This document shows, piece after piece, positions 10,101-17,875 of a stretch of 64,000 nucleotides of DNA. Origin of the DNA: an uncultured Thermomicrobium sp. GTDB lineage: Bacteria > Chloroflexota > Chloroflexia > Thermomicrobiales > Thermomicrobiaceae. Position numbers and translations under genes: made by a program. The notes under the pieces were generated by a model, which was given only the letters and a program-made list of their open reading frames with translations, had not been told where the DNA came from and searched no databases. The stretch spans positions 27,939 to 91,938 of the forward strand of contig CALIMB010000014.1 of assembly GCA_938028665.1 (NCBI GenBank), given 5' to 3'. Numbering within the stretch: position 1 is the first letter of the stretch; each line of letters starts with the position of its first letter.

Positions 10101-10805
10101 GTGAAGCCGTATCTTGCAGAGTTTTTCGGCACGATGTTCCTGGTACTTCTAACGAATGGGACGGTGGCAACAGCTCGCTTAGCACGGTCGCATGGCGTCA
10201 GCAGTAACTGGCTCACAATTGTTGCAGGGTCAGCGGTGGCAGTTGTGGTGGCTGTGGGTTCATCAGTGTCATGGAGTGGTGGGCACGTCAATCCCGCCGT
10301 GACGGTCGCATTGGCAGTTTGGGGGCTCTTTCCGTTTGCGCAAGTACCTGGGTATCTGCTTGCCCAGTGTAGTGGCGGCTTTGTTGGAGCCGTGCTTGTC
10401 TGGGCCGCATTCTGGCCACACTGGGAGGTGACCACTGATCCCGCTGTCACGCGAGGGGTATTTTGCACCGCACCTGCCATCCGGAGCTGGCCGTCTAACT
10501 TGGTTGCCGAAGGGATCGGAACAGCGGTACTGGCCTTTGGTGTCGCGCTGCTCGCGCGTGGTCTGCTCCCCCTGGTCGCTGCACCCCTCTGGGTCGGCGG
10601 ACTCGTGTTCAGTGTCGGCCTCGCACTTGGTGGAACGACCGGTTTCGCCTTAAATCCAGCCCGTGACGCGGCGCCACGCTTGGCCTACACCCTGCTACCG
10701 ATTCCAGGCCCACGAGATCCAGACTGGAGATATGGTTGGGTTCCGGTGATCGGACCAAGTATCGGTGCCGTTGTTGGCGTGGGGCTTGCTACCCTTCTCG
10801 CTTGA
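10101..10805 (+). CDS. Glycerol facilitator / aquaporin (MIP family)
   Basis: This polytopic channel has six predicted membrane helices and both half-helix motifs: HVNPAVT (about 58-64) and LNPARD (about 182-187). The Asp after the second NPAR is the hallmark of glycerol-conducting (GlpF-like) members, so polyol transport is more likely than pure water transport. The frame begins with GTG at 10092, but GTG at 10101 has a better spaced GGGAAGG. It stands alone, without glpK or glpD, and converges on the PCuAC gene. Confidence 0.88.
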   Translation: MKPYLAEFFGTMFLVLLTNGTVATARLARSHGVSSNWLTIVAGSAVAVVVAVGSSVSWSGGHVNPAVTVALAVWGLFPFAQVPGYLLAQCSGGFVGAVLVWAAFWPHWEVTTDPAVTRGVFCTAPAIRSWPSNLVAEGIGTAVLAFGVALLARGLLPLVAAPLWVGGLVFSVGLALGGTTGFALNPARDAAPRLAYTLLPIPGPRDPDWRYGWVPVIGPSIGAVVGVGLATLLA

Positions 10806-10819
10806 GAGCGGAAAACGCT

Positions 10820-10858
10820 GTGGCGAGGAGGCATGGTAACAGTCGCTCCCCTCGCCAC
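10820..10858. terminator. Hairpin between convergent genes
   Basis: A nine-base perfect inverted repeat (GTGGCGAGG / CCTCGCCAC) with a 21-base loop lies between the convergent stops of the aquaporin and the copper chaperone. There is no long U tract on either side, so termination is only plausible. Confidence 0.35.
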
Positions 10859-10880
10859 TACTGTCACCGCGCAGCTGCCA

Positions 10881-11522
10881 TTAGGGTTGGAGCACGGTCG
10901 CTTTCATCGGAATGTGTCCCGCTTCCTCAAAGTGAAGCTCGACCTCGATAGTATCTCCCGGATTCAGGTCACGCTTCAAGCCGATCAGCATCACATGCAG
11001 TCCACCCGGCTTGAGTTCCACAGTGCCGTGAGCTGGCACATCGATCCCCTCAACCGGCTGCATCTTCATCACGCCACCCTCCATCTTGGTCTCGTGGAGC
11101 TCGACAGTCTCAGCCACGTCACAGTGAGCGTGGAGCAGCCGGTCAGGTCGATCGCCAGTATTCTGGATGAGCATATACACGGCGCTCAAACCATTGCTCT
11201 GCGTTGACGCTCGTGCCCAGACGTTCCGGATAACCAAACTTCCACTCTGAAACTCGTTTTGTACCGCAGGAGTTTTCATCGGCATCCCGTGCGCTTCGTG
11301 CCCCATGGTCGGTGTGGGTATTGTTGTTGGCGTGGGAGCAGGAGTCGGCGTCGGGCTAGGAACTGGAGTTGGGGTCGGTTGAGCCACAGCCGCGGGGGTC
11401 GGTGATGGAGCAGTCGTTGGTGTCGGTGTGCCACCGCCAGCGCAGGCCACAGTGAGCACGAACCCTAGACTCGTAACCAAGCCAACAAATACCAGGACAC
11501 GACGTGACACCAGTCGTGGCAT
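10881..11522 (-). CDS. Copper chaperone PCu(A)C lipoprotein
   Basis: The precursor has a signal peptide with a lipobox (LTVACAGG), so it should be a lipoprotein outside the cytoplasmic membrane. A Pro-Thr-rich low-complexity linker of about 50 residues follows, then the PCuAC domain with the copper ligand pattern HETKMEGG...M (His and Met) and the later LKPGGLHVMLIGL. These proteins deliver Cu(I) to the CuA site of cytochrome c oxidase together with Sco. I prefer the ATG at 11522 (GGAGG six bases upstream) over that at 11528. It is the last gene of the copper cluster. Confidence 0.88.
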   Translation of the reverse strand: MPRLVSRRVLVFVGLVTSLGFVLTVACAGGGTPTPTTAPSPTPAAVAQPTPTPVPSPTPTPAPTPTTIPTPTMGHEAHGMPMKTPAVQNEFQSGSLVIRNVWARASTQSNGLSAVYMLIQNTGDRPDRLLHAHCDVAETVELHETKMEGGVMKMQPVEGIDVPAHGTVELKPGGLHVMLIGLKRDLNPGDTIEVELHFEEAGHIPMKATVLQP

Positions 11523-11562
11523 CGCCATTCCTCCTCGTCTCTGTGCTGATCCTGTTTAACGC

Positions 11563-12186
11563 TTAGGACTTCAAGAGTGCGCGGAGGTCGCTCGCCACCT
11601 GCTCCGGTGTCAGGCCAAACGGTAGGACAACTCGCAACTTACCTTCGCGATCGAGGACGAAGGTCGACGCTGTGTGCTCCACGAGGTATCCAAGGGCAGA
11701 GGTCGACTCGATCTTTGCATAGTGGACGCCGAAAGCAGTTGCGAGTTCCTGGATCGCTGCCTCATCCCCGGTCAGCCCTAGGTACGACGGATCGTAGGTT
11801 GCTAAGTAATTGGCAAGTCGCTCCGGTGTGTCGCGCTCGGGATCTACTGAGATGAAGACGAACTGGACGCGATCTGCCTGATTGCCGAGCAAAGCACGAG
11901 CTCTGGTGATCGTCGAAGCGGTCATGGGACAGACATCCGGGCAGTGGGTGTATCCGAAGAAGACGACGGTCACTTTACCACGGAAGTCGGTTACACTATG
12001 CAGCTGCCCATCACTTCCCTGGAGGCGCACTGCCGGAACATCCTGTGGTGGACCAAGCACCAGACCGTTGAAGGTTGGTCTCGCCAGGCGCGATTGCCAG
12101 AAGTACCACCCTACAACCGCCAAGACGAAGGCGAGCACGACCAACTCAGCGACAAGCAGGCGTCGGACCCATGGGCGTACCGGCAT
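11563..12186 (-). CDS. Sco1/SenC-family copper assembly protein
   Basis: The 207-residue protein has one N-terminal membrane anchor (LVVLAFVLAVVGWYFW) and a thioredoxin-like domain facing outside. The copper ligands are present: THCPDVCPMT with the CxxxC pair and a later His in LVEHTASTFVLDREG. Sco proteins insert copper into, or reduce, the CuA centre of cytochrome oxidase subunit II. A strong GGAGGG precedes the start. It lies 40 bases upstream of the PCuAC gene and four bases after the second Sco-like gene, so the cluster is one operon. Confidence 0.9.
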   Translation of the reverse strand: MPVRPWVRRLLVAELVVLAFVLAVVGWYFWQSRLARPTFNGLVLGPPQDVPAVRLQGSDGQLHSVTDFRGKVTVVFFGYTHCPDVCPMTASTITRARALLGNQADRVQFVFISVDPERDTPERLANYLATYDPSYLGLTGDEAAIQELATAFGVHYAKIESTSALGYLVEHTASTFVLDREGKLRVVLPFGLTPEQVASDLRALLKS

Positions 12187-12189
12187 GGT

Positions 12190-12831
12190 TCAGGTCCCTC
12201 CGACGTTGCAGGTGAAGAAGAGGTGCGCCGCTTCGTACAGGTAGCGCCGCAGGCTCCGGCTCTCACGGATCTCCCGTTCCAGTGCTGCCATGTCGGCTGC
12301 CAATGTTGTGCGTTGCGGAGGAACCCGGTACTCGGCTCGCACAATCCCAGTTGGATCAACGATAACCAGGATTGGATCGACGGATGATCCGGAAGCGCTG
12401 AGGGAGCGCGGTGCGCGGAAGCCATCAAGGATTCGCTCCAGCTGTTGCGCATCCTGGCTTCCCAAGACGCGCCAGGGCACTGCTGCGGGAACGAGTGAGG
12501 CTTCCAGCTGTGCGAGTTCCTCCACATTTACCGGCTCGGCGACGATCCAAAGGAGCTGCACCCGTTCATCGGTGGCCTGTACTGGCACAGCATTGGCAAC
12601 GCGTTCGCTCCACTCCCGGCAGGGATCCTCGCAGTGGGCGGGGCCAAAGGTGATGAGCAGTGTCTGGCCCCGCAGCGAGTCACTGGAGACGGTCTGGCCC
12701 ACAGAATCTTGCAGGCCAAAACCCGGTGCGACCCGCAACCGAGGGAGTACCCGCGGTGCAGCAAGTGCACTCCAGAGAAGCGAGAACACTGCCGCTGACA
12801 GGACAATGATCAGTACGAAACGGCGAACCAC
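12190..12831 (-). CDS. Sco-like thioredoxin-fold protein with CxxxC but no copper His
   Basis: An N-terminal membrane anchor is followed by a Sco-like fold: GFGLQDSVGQTVSSDSLRG, LLITFGPAHCEDPCREW (CxxxC at about 68-72) and VDPILVIVDPTG. Where Sco has a conserved His before the last strand, this protein has SGSSVDPIL, so the third copper ligand is missing. It may act as a thiol reductant for CuA assembly instead of a copper carrier; this is inference. The C-terminus has an extra Cys (FFTCNVGGT). It starts with GTG behind GAGGA. Confidence 0.75.
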   Translation of the reverse strand: MVRRFVLIIVLSAAVFSLLWSALAAPRVLPRLRVAPGFGLQDSVGQTVSSDSLRGQTLLITFGPAHCEDPCREWSERVANAVPVQATDERVQLLWIVAEPVNVEELAQLEASLVPAAVPWRVLGSQDAQQLERILDGFRAPRSLSASGSSVDPILVIVDPTGIVRAEYRVPPQRTTLAADMAALEREIRESRSLRRYLYEAAHLFFTCNVGGT

Positions 12832-12881
12832 CCGTATCCATCCTCACTACAGCATCACACACCGTGAGCACGGCGAGCGCA

Positions 12882-13274
12882 TCAACCGCGCACGGTGTCG
12901 AACCGCGGAGGAGGAACGGGTGGGCGAACACTTTGACCGGTGGGGGGATGGCGTGATCTCTCGTGGATGCGCTCACAGGCCAGCAGGAGAATGAGGAGAA
13001 ACGAGACCAGGACAATCATCGGCACCGCCGTGCCGACCGGGATCGACGATGCGGGAATACTCAGTTGCGGCCTGTCCAGGAGGTCAACTCGAGAGAACGG
13101 CTCTCCACGTCCAGCCGGACCGTCATGATGATGATGCCCAGGTACTTCAAACCACAGATGTGGGTGTGGCAGCTGTGCGCCGCAGGCACAAGTGGCTGGG
13201 TTCGCCGCTGCAAACCAGGTGGTCCCTAGCAGTATAAGGAGGAACGTAAGTGTGCTGAGTCGCTGCGGCACCAT
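12882..13274 (-). CDS. His-rich membrane protein in copper cluster, unknown family
   Basis: The 130-residue protein has a signal peptide or first helix (LSTLTFLLILLGTTWFAAA), a short outer segment with CACGAQLPHPHLWFEVPGHH and a run of four His, and one C-terminal membrane helix (PMIVLVSFLLILLLACERI). A basic Pro-rich tail follows. I do not recognise the family. Its place as first gene of the Sco/PCuAC operon and the His/Cys-rich loop suggest copper binding outside the membrane. The ATG at 13274 has GGGAG at good spacing; an upstream in-frame start at 13295 does not. Confidence 0.65.
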   Translation of the reverse strand: MVPQRLSTLTFLLILLGTTWFAAANPATCACGAQLPHPHLWFEVPGHHHHDGPAGRGEPFSRVDLLDRPQLSIPASSIPVGTAVPMIVLVSFLLILLLACERIHERSRHPPTGQSVRPPVPPPRFDTVRG

Positions 13275-13311
13275 TCTTGCTCCCAAGCGCGCCACACCTC
13301 TTCAATCGGTA

Positions 13312-13341
13312 ATGATACGGCGTATGGCTACGGCGCAGCAA
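13312..13341 (-). promoter_or_regulatory. Candidate promoter of the copper operon
   Basis: On the minus strand TTGCTG and TATCAT are separated by 18 bases, about 40 bases upstream of the His-rich gene. Both hexamers match four of six consensus bases. Confidence 0.4.
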
Positions 13342-13841
13342 GGATCGAATCTACCCCTTATCTTTTCCGGCCTTTGCGATCTTTGAGGCGCGGTGCCACT
13401 ATGGGTCCTGCCGGGAGGTATCTCCGGCGATTCTAGGGGCGCTGCTGTCTTTCAGAGCTGAGCGCTTCGGGGGCCGAGGTGGTGGTTCAGCGGTACGACT
13501 GGCTTCCGTACATGCGTGAGGGTGTCACTCAGAGCACCGCTCTGCAGTGGCTGCAGCGCAATGGGTATGTCCTTGCGATGTGGGCCGAGACGAGCTGAGG
13601 TGCGACGTTTCGGCAAGACGGAACGTCACGCGTTCGCAGAATCGACTGACCACACAGCCGTCATGCTGCGCAAGTTGCCGACGGGAGTTGGGGTGATGCT
13701 TGATCAGTGTTCACCAACAGCCGTGGCAGGAGCGGTTTCCGGCGGGTTCGTGGTCCTCGAGAGACGCTTTTATCTGTGTTCACGACAGTCCCATTGACGT
13801 TGGGTCACACAGTGTTGCTTGCTGACAGCTGTTCCCGCGTG
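13342..13841. other. Intergenic gap, no gene supported
   Basis: Short frames on the plus strand near 13490-13610 (reading RYDWLPYMREGVTQS) look coding-like but stop quickly and lack a start signal. They could be a relic. Nothing else was recognised. Confidence 0.4.
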
Positions 13842-14804
13842 TCAACTGCACTCAGTGGGGCTTGTGCTACTTGGAAAGTGAGGCATGACTTCTTCGACGA
13901 AAGCCTGGAGGGCTTCGAAGTCAACTGGTGGGCGTAGCGTAAGATTGATCCAATCTGCACCTGCTTCCCGATAAGCCTGGAGCTCCTCAGTGATCTTGCT
14001 TGGACCCCCAACAAGCCACCCGGGTTGTTCCAGGGCTTGCGGGCCGACTTGCTCTGCGAGGTGGGCACGGAGACGTGCGACCACCTGGTCGTCGTCCTCT
14101 GGAGCCATATACAAGCCTACCTGCACTGCCAAGCGAAGAGTAGCTGGGTCGCGTCCCTCAACCTCGCACCAGTGCTCGAGTGCTGCCCGCTTTTGGCGGA
14201 AACCCGCGGGGCTGACATATGGGATGTTCCAGCCATCGGCATAGCGTGCCGCAATACGTGCCGTGCGCCGTTCTCCAGCACCACCCACCCAAAGTGGGAG
14301 CTGAGTTTGTCGTGGCTTGGGCAGCACGCGGGCCTCGCGAAGTTGAATCCATCGTCCTTCAAAGGTCACGGCGTCCTGTTCGAGCAAGGCACGCAAGGCC
14401 TGGATGCCTTCCTCGAGCTGGTCGAGCCGTTCGCGATCCGAGAGGAAGGGGTAGCCGAAGGCCCGATACTCCGGCTCGTGCCATCCGGCACCAAGCCCAA
14501 CTTCGAGCCGTCCTCCACTGAGGTGATCAATGGTCACGAGAGATTTGGCGAGGAGCCCGATATTTCGGAACTGAACGGCGAAGACCATGCATCCGAAGCG
14601 GATGCGCACTGTCTCACAAGCGATGGCCGACAAGAGAGCGATGCTTTCAAAGTGAGGAATCTGGTCGGACGTGCGGGCGTAGAAGTGATCCCAGACCGAG
14701 AACCAGTACAAGCCATGAACATCGGCAAAATGCCAGAGTTGGCGCAGTTCGTCGACTGTCGTGTTTTGTGGCCCAACGTGGATTCCGAATCGCATCGGAG
14801 TCAT
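13842..14804 (-). CDS. LLM-class (probably F420-dependent) oxidoreductase
   Basis: The 320-residue protein is a luciferase-like TIM barrel. Typical stretches are FSVWDHFYA, the strand VRIRFGCMVFAVQFRN, TIDHLSGGRLEVGLGAGWHEPEY and PLWVGGAGERRTARIAARYADGWN. Such enzymes use F420 or FMN; the substrate cannot be read from sequence. Its length equals that of the second LLM gene at 60441, and the two share the same motif order. I chose ATG 14804, behind GGGAGG; the frame is open to 14846. Confidence 0.85.
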   Translation of the reverse strand: MTPMRFGIHVGPQNTTVDELRQLWHFADVHGLYWFSVWDHFYARTSDQIPHFESIALLSAIACETVRIRFGCMVFAVQFRNIGLLAKSLVTIDHLSGGRLEVGLGAGWHEPEYRAFGYPFLSDRERLDQLEEGIQALRALLEQDAVTFEGRWIQLREARVLPKPRQTQLPLWVGGAGERRTARIAARYADGWNIPYVSPAGFRQKRAALEHWCEVEGRDPATLRLAVQVGLYMAPEDDDQVVARLRAHLAEQVGPQALEQPGWLVGGPSKITEELQAYREAGADWINLTLRPPVDFEALQAFVEEVMPHFPSSTSPTECS

Positions 14805-14878
14805 CCCGCCTCCCTTGTCCTGGGCGGCCGGCTGCCGAACCGCCACTCGATCCTACTGTATGTGATAGTGGGCGTAAA

Positions 14879-14910
14879 TACCCTGCCGACCTCAAGGGGT
14901 CGGCAGGGTA
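14879..14910. terminator. Strong hairpin downstream of dapB
   Basis: A 13-base perfect inverted repeat (TACCCTGCCGACC / GGTCGGCAGGGTA) with a six-base loop follows the dapB stop by ten bases. On the minus strand it is followed by TTTACG, so it can end the dapAB message. Confidence 0.7.
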
Positions 14911-14920
14911 CTGTGGTACG

Positions 14921-15700
14921 TCACATGTCGAACAGAAGGTCAGCGAACTGGTACAGCCCAGGGGGACGGCCGACAAGGAGGCGGGCTGCCTGGAGCGCGC
15001 CAGCCGCATAGGTGCGGCGACTTTGTGCCCAGTGGGTAATCTCGATCCCCTCTTCATCGGAAGCGAAAAGTAAGGTATGTCGGCCGATTTCGCCGCCAGC
15101 ACGAATGGCGTGGATCCCCAGTTCTCCTGGCTGTCGCATGGCGAGCCCGGGTCCCCGACCGTACACAAACGGGGTGTTGACGGCTCGCGCTGCGGCGATA
15201 ACCCGTGCCAGAGTCAGCGCCGTGCCAGATGGTGCATCGCGCTTCTGCCGGTGGTGTCTCTCCAGGAGCTCGCAGTCCCAGCTGGCGAGTACCCGTGCGA
15301 GCTTCGGCACGATTCGCAGGAGCACAGCGACGCCAATGCTGAAATTTGTTGCGTGTACCACCGGAATAGATGCTGCAGCCTGCCGTATGGCGGCGAACTC
15401 CGATTCGCGAAGTCCGGTCGTGCCACTCACAAAGGCTACGCCCGCATCAGCGGCGGCGATAGCCGCCTCGGCTGTCACCTCTGGCCGGCTGAAATCAATG
15501 ACGACATCGACATCCGTGACGAGTTCGAAGCGGTCATGCGTGAGCCGGACATTGCAGGGTAGCAAGCGAGCTGCCTCGGCTAGATCGCGACCCGGGCTAA
15601 GAAGGCCAGCAATAAGCTCGATATCTGGGGCGGCGGTAGCGAGTTCGGCGACAACCCGTCCCATGCGTCCAGTAATCCCGACGAGTGCTACGCGTAACAT
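14921..15700 (-). CDS. dapB: 4-hydroxy-tetrahydrodipicolinate reductase
   Basis: DapB reduces the DapA product with NAD(P)H in the diaminopimelate/lysine pathway. The 259-residue protein has the dinucleotide motif VGITGRMGRV at the N-terminus, VSGTTG, the catalytic motif ERHHRQKRDAPSGTAL and the substrate loop GIHAIRAGGEIGRHTLLF. Its ATG overlaps the dapA stop (TGA), so the pair is translationally coupled. The frame is open upstream to 15829, but that part lies within dapA. Confidence 0.96.
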   Translation of the reverse strand: MLRVALVGITGRMGRVVAELATAAPDIELIAGLLSPGRDLAEAARLLPCNVRLTHDRFELVTDVDVVIDFSRPEVTAEAAIAAADAGVAFVSGTTGLRESEFAAIRQAAASIPVVHATNFSIGVAVLLRIVPKLARVLASWDCELLERHHRQKRDAPSGTALTLARVIAAARAVNTPFVYGRGPGLAMRQPGELGIHAIRAGGEIGRHTLLFASDEEGIEITHWAQSRRTYAAGALQAARLLVGRPPGLYQFADLLFDM

Positions 15701-16608
15701 CAGGCAGCCTCCCCCACGGTGCGGGCAAGCCGCTCGGCGGTGTGTGGACAGGAGGCAAGAATGGCCTGCAGGCGTTCTCGATGCACTGGGTTTAGCGGTG
15801 AAAGCGGTAAGCGAACCTCGGCACGGCACAGGCCGAGTAGCTCTGCTGCAGCCTTGACAGGTACGGGGTTCGTCTCGATAAACAACGCACGGGCTAGCGG
15901 GAAAAGTTCGAGGTGAAGCTGTCGTGCGCGTTCCAGGTCCCCACCAAGTGCAGCACGAACCATCGCGACCATCGCCGCTGGAGCGATGTTCGCTAAGACG
16001 GAGATGACGCCGCGACCACCTACGGCAAGAATGGGAAGTGTCAGTGAGTCGTCACCGCTGAGAATCGCGCAGCGATCCCCGACGGCGAGTACCAGCTCAC
16101 TGACTTGATCAAGAGAGCCGCTGGACTCTTTGATGGCGACGACCGGTGCCTGCTCTACCATCCGGCGGGCCGTTTCTGGGGCAAGGTTGACTCCCGTTCG
16201 GCTGGGAACGTTGTAAACCACTAACGGGAAATCGACAGCGTCAGCAATGGCAACAACATGACGGAGGAGGCCCTCCTGCTGCGGCTTGTTGTAATACGGT
16301 GTGACCACCATGGCGGCGGTAGCTCCGAGCTCGCGTGCGATTCGCGTCCGGGTGATACTCACCGCGGTTGAGTTGGTTCCAGTACCGACAATGACCGGAA
16401 CACGGCCAGCTGTGCGTTCGATCACCAGCGCGGCGACGCGTTGCCACTCGGTATCGGTCAAACTGGGTGTTTCACCTGTCGTCCCGCACGGAACAAGCCC
16501 ATCAACTCCCTCGGCTAGAAGCCAATCAATGAGGCGACCAAGCGCTGGCTCGTCAATCTTCTCATCAGCGAATGGGGTAATCACTGCCACGAACGTTCCC
16601 TCAAGCAT
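15700..16608 (-). CDS. dapA: 4-hydroxy-tetrahydrodipicolinate synthase
   Basis: DapA condenses pyruvate with aspartate semialdehyde, the first committed step to diaminopimelate and lysine. The 302-residue TIM barrel has CGTTGETPSL, the Tyr of YYNKPQQEG, the Tyr of VYNVPSRTGVNL and the Schiff-base lysine in VAIKESSGS. ATG 16608 is preceded by GGAGGGAAC; the frame is open to 16683. A strong promoter lies about 280 bases upstream, leaving a long untranslated leader. Confidence 0.96.
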   Translation of the reverse strand: MLEGTFVAVITPFADEKIDEPALGRLIDWLLAEGVDGLVPCGTTGETPSLTDTEWQRVAALVIERTAGRVPVIVGTGTNSTAVSITRTRIARELGATAAMVVTPYYNKPQQEGLLRHVVAIADAVDFPLVVYNVPSRTGVNLAPETARRMVEQAPVVAIKESSGSLDQVSELVLAVGDRCAILSGDDSLTLPILAVGGRGVISVLANIAPAAMVAMVRAALGGDLERARQLHLELFPLARALFIETNPVPVKAAAELLGLCRAEVRLPLSPLNPVHRERLQAILASCPHTAERLARTVGEAA

Positions 16609-17122
16609 GCCGTTCCCTCCGTCGCTGCAAACTTGTTGCACGATGACCGTGCGACTTTGCGAAGCCGCACCAGCAGGCCACAACGCATCGGCTCCACACA
16701 GCCGAATGCGGACGGGCGTGTTGTCAATGCGGAATTAGTGAACGGGGGAACTGCGTTTCAAGGGATAGACGCGGCGAGGAGCACTAGGCAGGAGATGCCT
16801 GATGAGGGAAGTCTCTGCATACTGGTGAGCTTGGGTTGGCGTCGTCACAGCACCCATCTCATCGACTGAGCTCGCTTTCTGTTCATAGTATCAGTCTCCT
16901 TTCCGACTGTCAAGAGGAAGACTCCGGCGGGTTCTGAGGCGTTGTCCGCGGAGGGCTGCAGTGACCGGATGGCTTGTCTGGTGTGGCACCACTCTAGCCA
17001 GCCTCCCGTGTCACTGATCGCAGCAGAGGAGGTCGCTAAGCTGAGGCTGAAGGAGCATTATCTGTAGTCCACGCAGGTGCACCAATCGCTGTCCTGAAAC
17101 GGGGAATCTCAAGCGCTGCGGC
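16609..17122 (-). other. Long dapA leader and upstream gap
   Basis: From the promoter at 16885-16913 to the dapA start is about 270 bases of leader. It can fold into a hairpin (TCGGCT / AGCCGA, near 16690) and a smaller one (AGGCA / TGCCT). It does not show the lysine riboswitch core or a T-box sequence. Short leader frames contain few Lys codons. From 16914 to 17122 nothing was recognised. Confidence 0.45.
16885..16913 (-). promoter_or_regulatory. Sigma-70-type promoter of dapAB
   Basis: Minus-strand TTGACA (16913-16908), a 17-base spacer and TACTAT (16890-16885) form a near-consensus promoter pointing at dapA. Confidence 0.75.
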
Positions 17123-17860
17123 TCACCTCTTTTCCGACGATTCTGAAGTCTCGCTCAGGCAGAGCTCCGGGTGGTTCCGATCGACAATTCCATGCACGAT
17201 CGAGGCACCAAGAAGGGTGTGAAGCTGCTCGGCGAGCCAGTTGGCCGCCTCTTGTGCTGCCATGTCAGTGACGTGTCGGAAGGCATCGATGGGGAAGAAA
17301 ATCCTCCGTGAGTCTGGGGTCACAAGGCCGAGTCGGCTCTGCCGCCAGACCCAGCGACGGGTGCGGATTTCGTCGGCGTGTGCGTAGACGAATTCGCCGG
17401 GCTCGGGGATTTCCGTCTCATCTTGGTTGAGTGGCTGGAACCGATCGCCAGGTTGGCTCGGTCGAACCGTGAGTCCCTGGGGTGCACTTTCGAGATTGTG
17501 GGCGCCGATTGGGACTAGGAAGCGAAGCGAGGCTGCATTTGCGAGATCGACGGCGGGATTGATACTTGGTGGTGGATTTCCCTTGAGTGTCCGACGCAGG
17601 AGAGACTCGACTGAGCTCTGATAGGTGCTTGCCGACCAACCGAGTACCCTGAAGGCCTGTCGCCAGACGGCGATCTCTGGGAGCTCCTTTGGATCGGTGC
17701 CAACCAGCCGTTCCTGGGTTGCACGGATGATCTCGGCCAAGATGGCACGAGCGGTTTCAGAAGAGCGACGGTTATCAACATTGTGAGCGACGATCACAAC
17801 AACGAGATAATCGGGAAACTTGGTGAAAATTTCCTCGGCGACCGAGAACCGAATCATCAC
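17123..17860 (-). CDS. B3/B4 tRNA-binding-domain protein
   Basis: The 245-residue protein matches the free-standing B3/B4 domain, also found in the beta subunit of phenylalanyl-tRNA synthetase. Typical stretches are WRQAFRVLGW, SSVESLLRRTLKGNPPPSIN, DLANAASLRFLVPIGAHNLE and PGEFVYAHADEIRTRRWVWRQ. Such proteins probably edit mischarged aminoacyl-tRNA. The gene ends 15 bases before the coupled glycosyltransferase gene begins on the same strand's upstream side. Function is by family only. Confidence 0.85.
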   Translation of the reverse strand: MMIRFSVAEEIFTKFPDYLVVVIVAHNVDNRRSSETARAILAEIIRATQERLVGTDPKELPEIAVWRQAFRVLGWSASTYQSSVESLLRRTLKGNPPPSINPAVDLANAASLRFLVPIGAHNLESAPQGLTVRPSQPGDRFQPLNQDETEIPEPGEFVYAHADEIRTRRWVWRQSRLGLVTPDSRRIFFPIDAFRHVTDMAAQEAANWLAEQLHTLLGASIVHGIVDRNHPELCLSETSESSEKR

Positions 17861-17875
17861 CGATCCTTTCCAGTC

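Noticed and set aside
13490..13800. Plus-strand ORFs between the copper cluster and the LLM gene
   Set aside because: They lack ribosome sites, stop early and match no family I can name.
16609..16880. Lysine riboswitch or T-box in the dapA leader
   Set aside because: Neither the lysine riboswitch core nor the T-box AGGGTGG-type sequence is present; leader frames are not rich in Lys codons.
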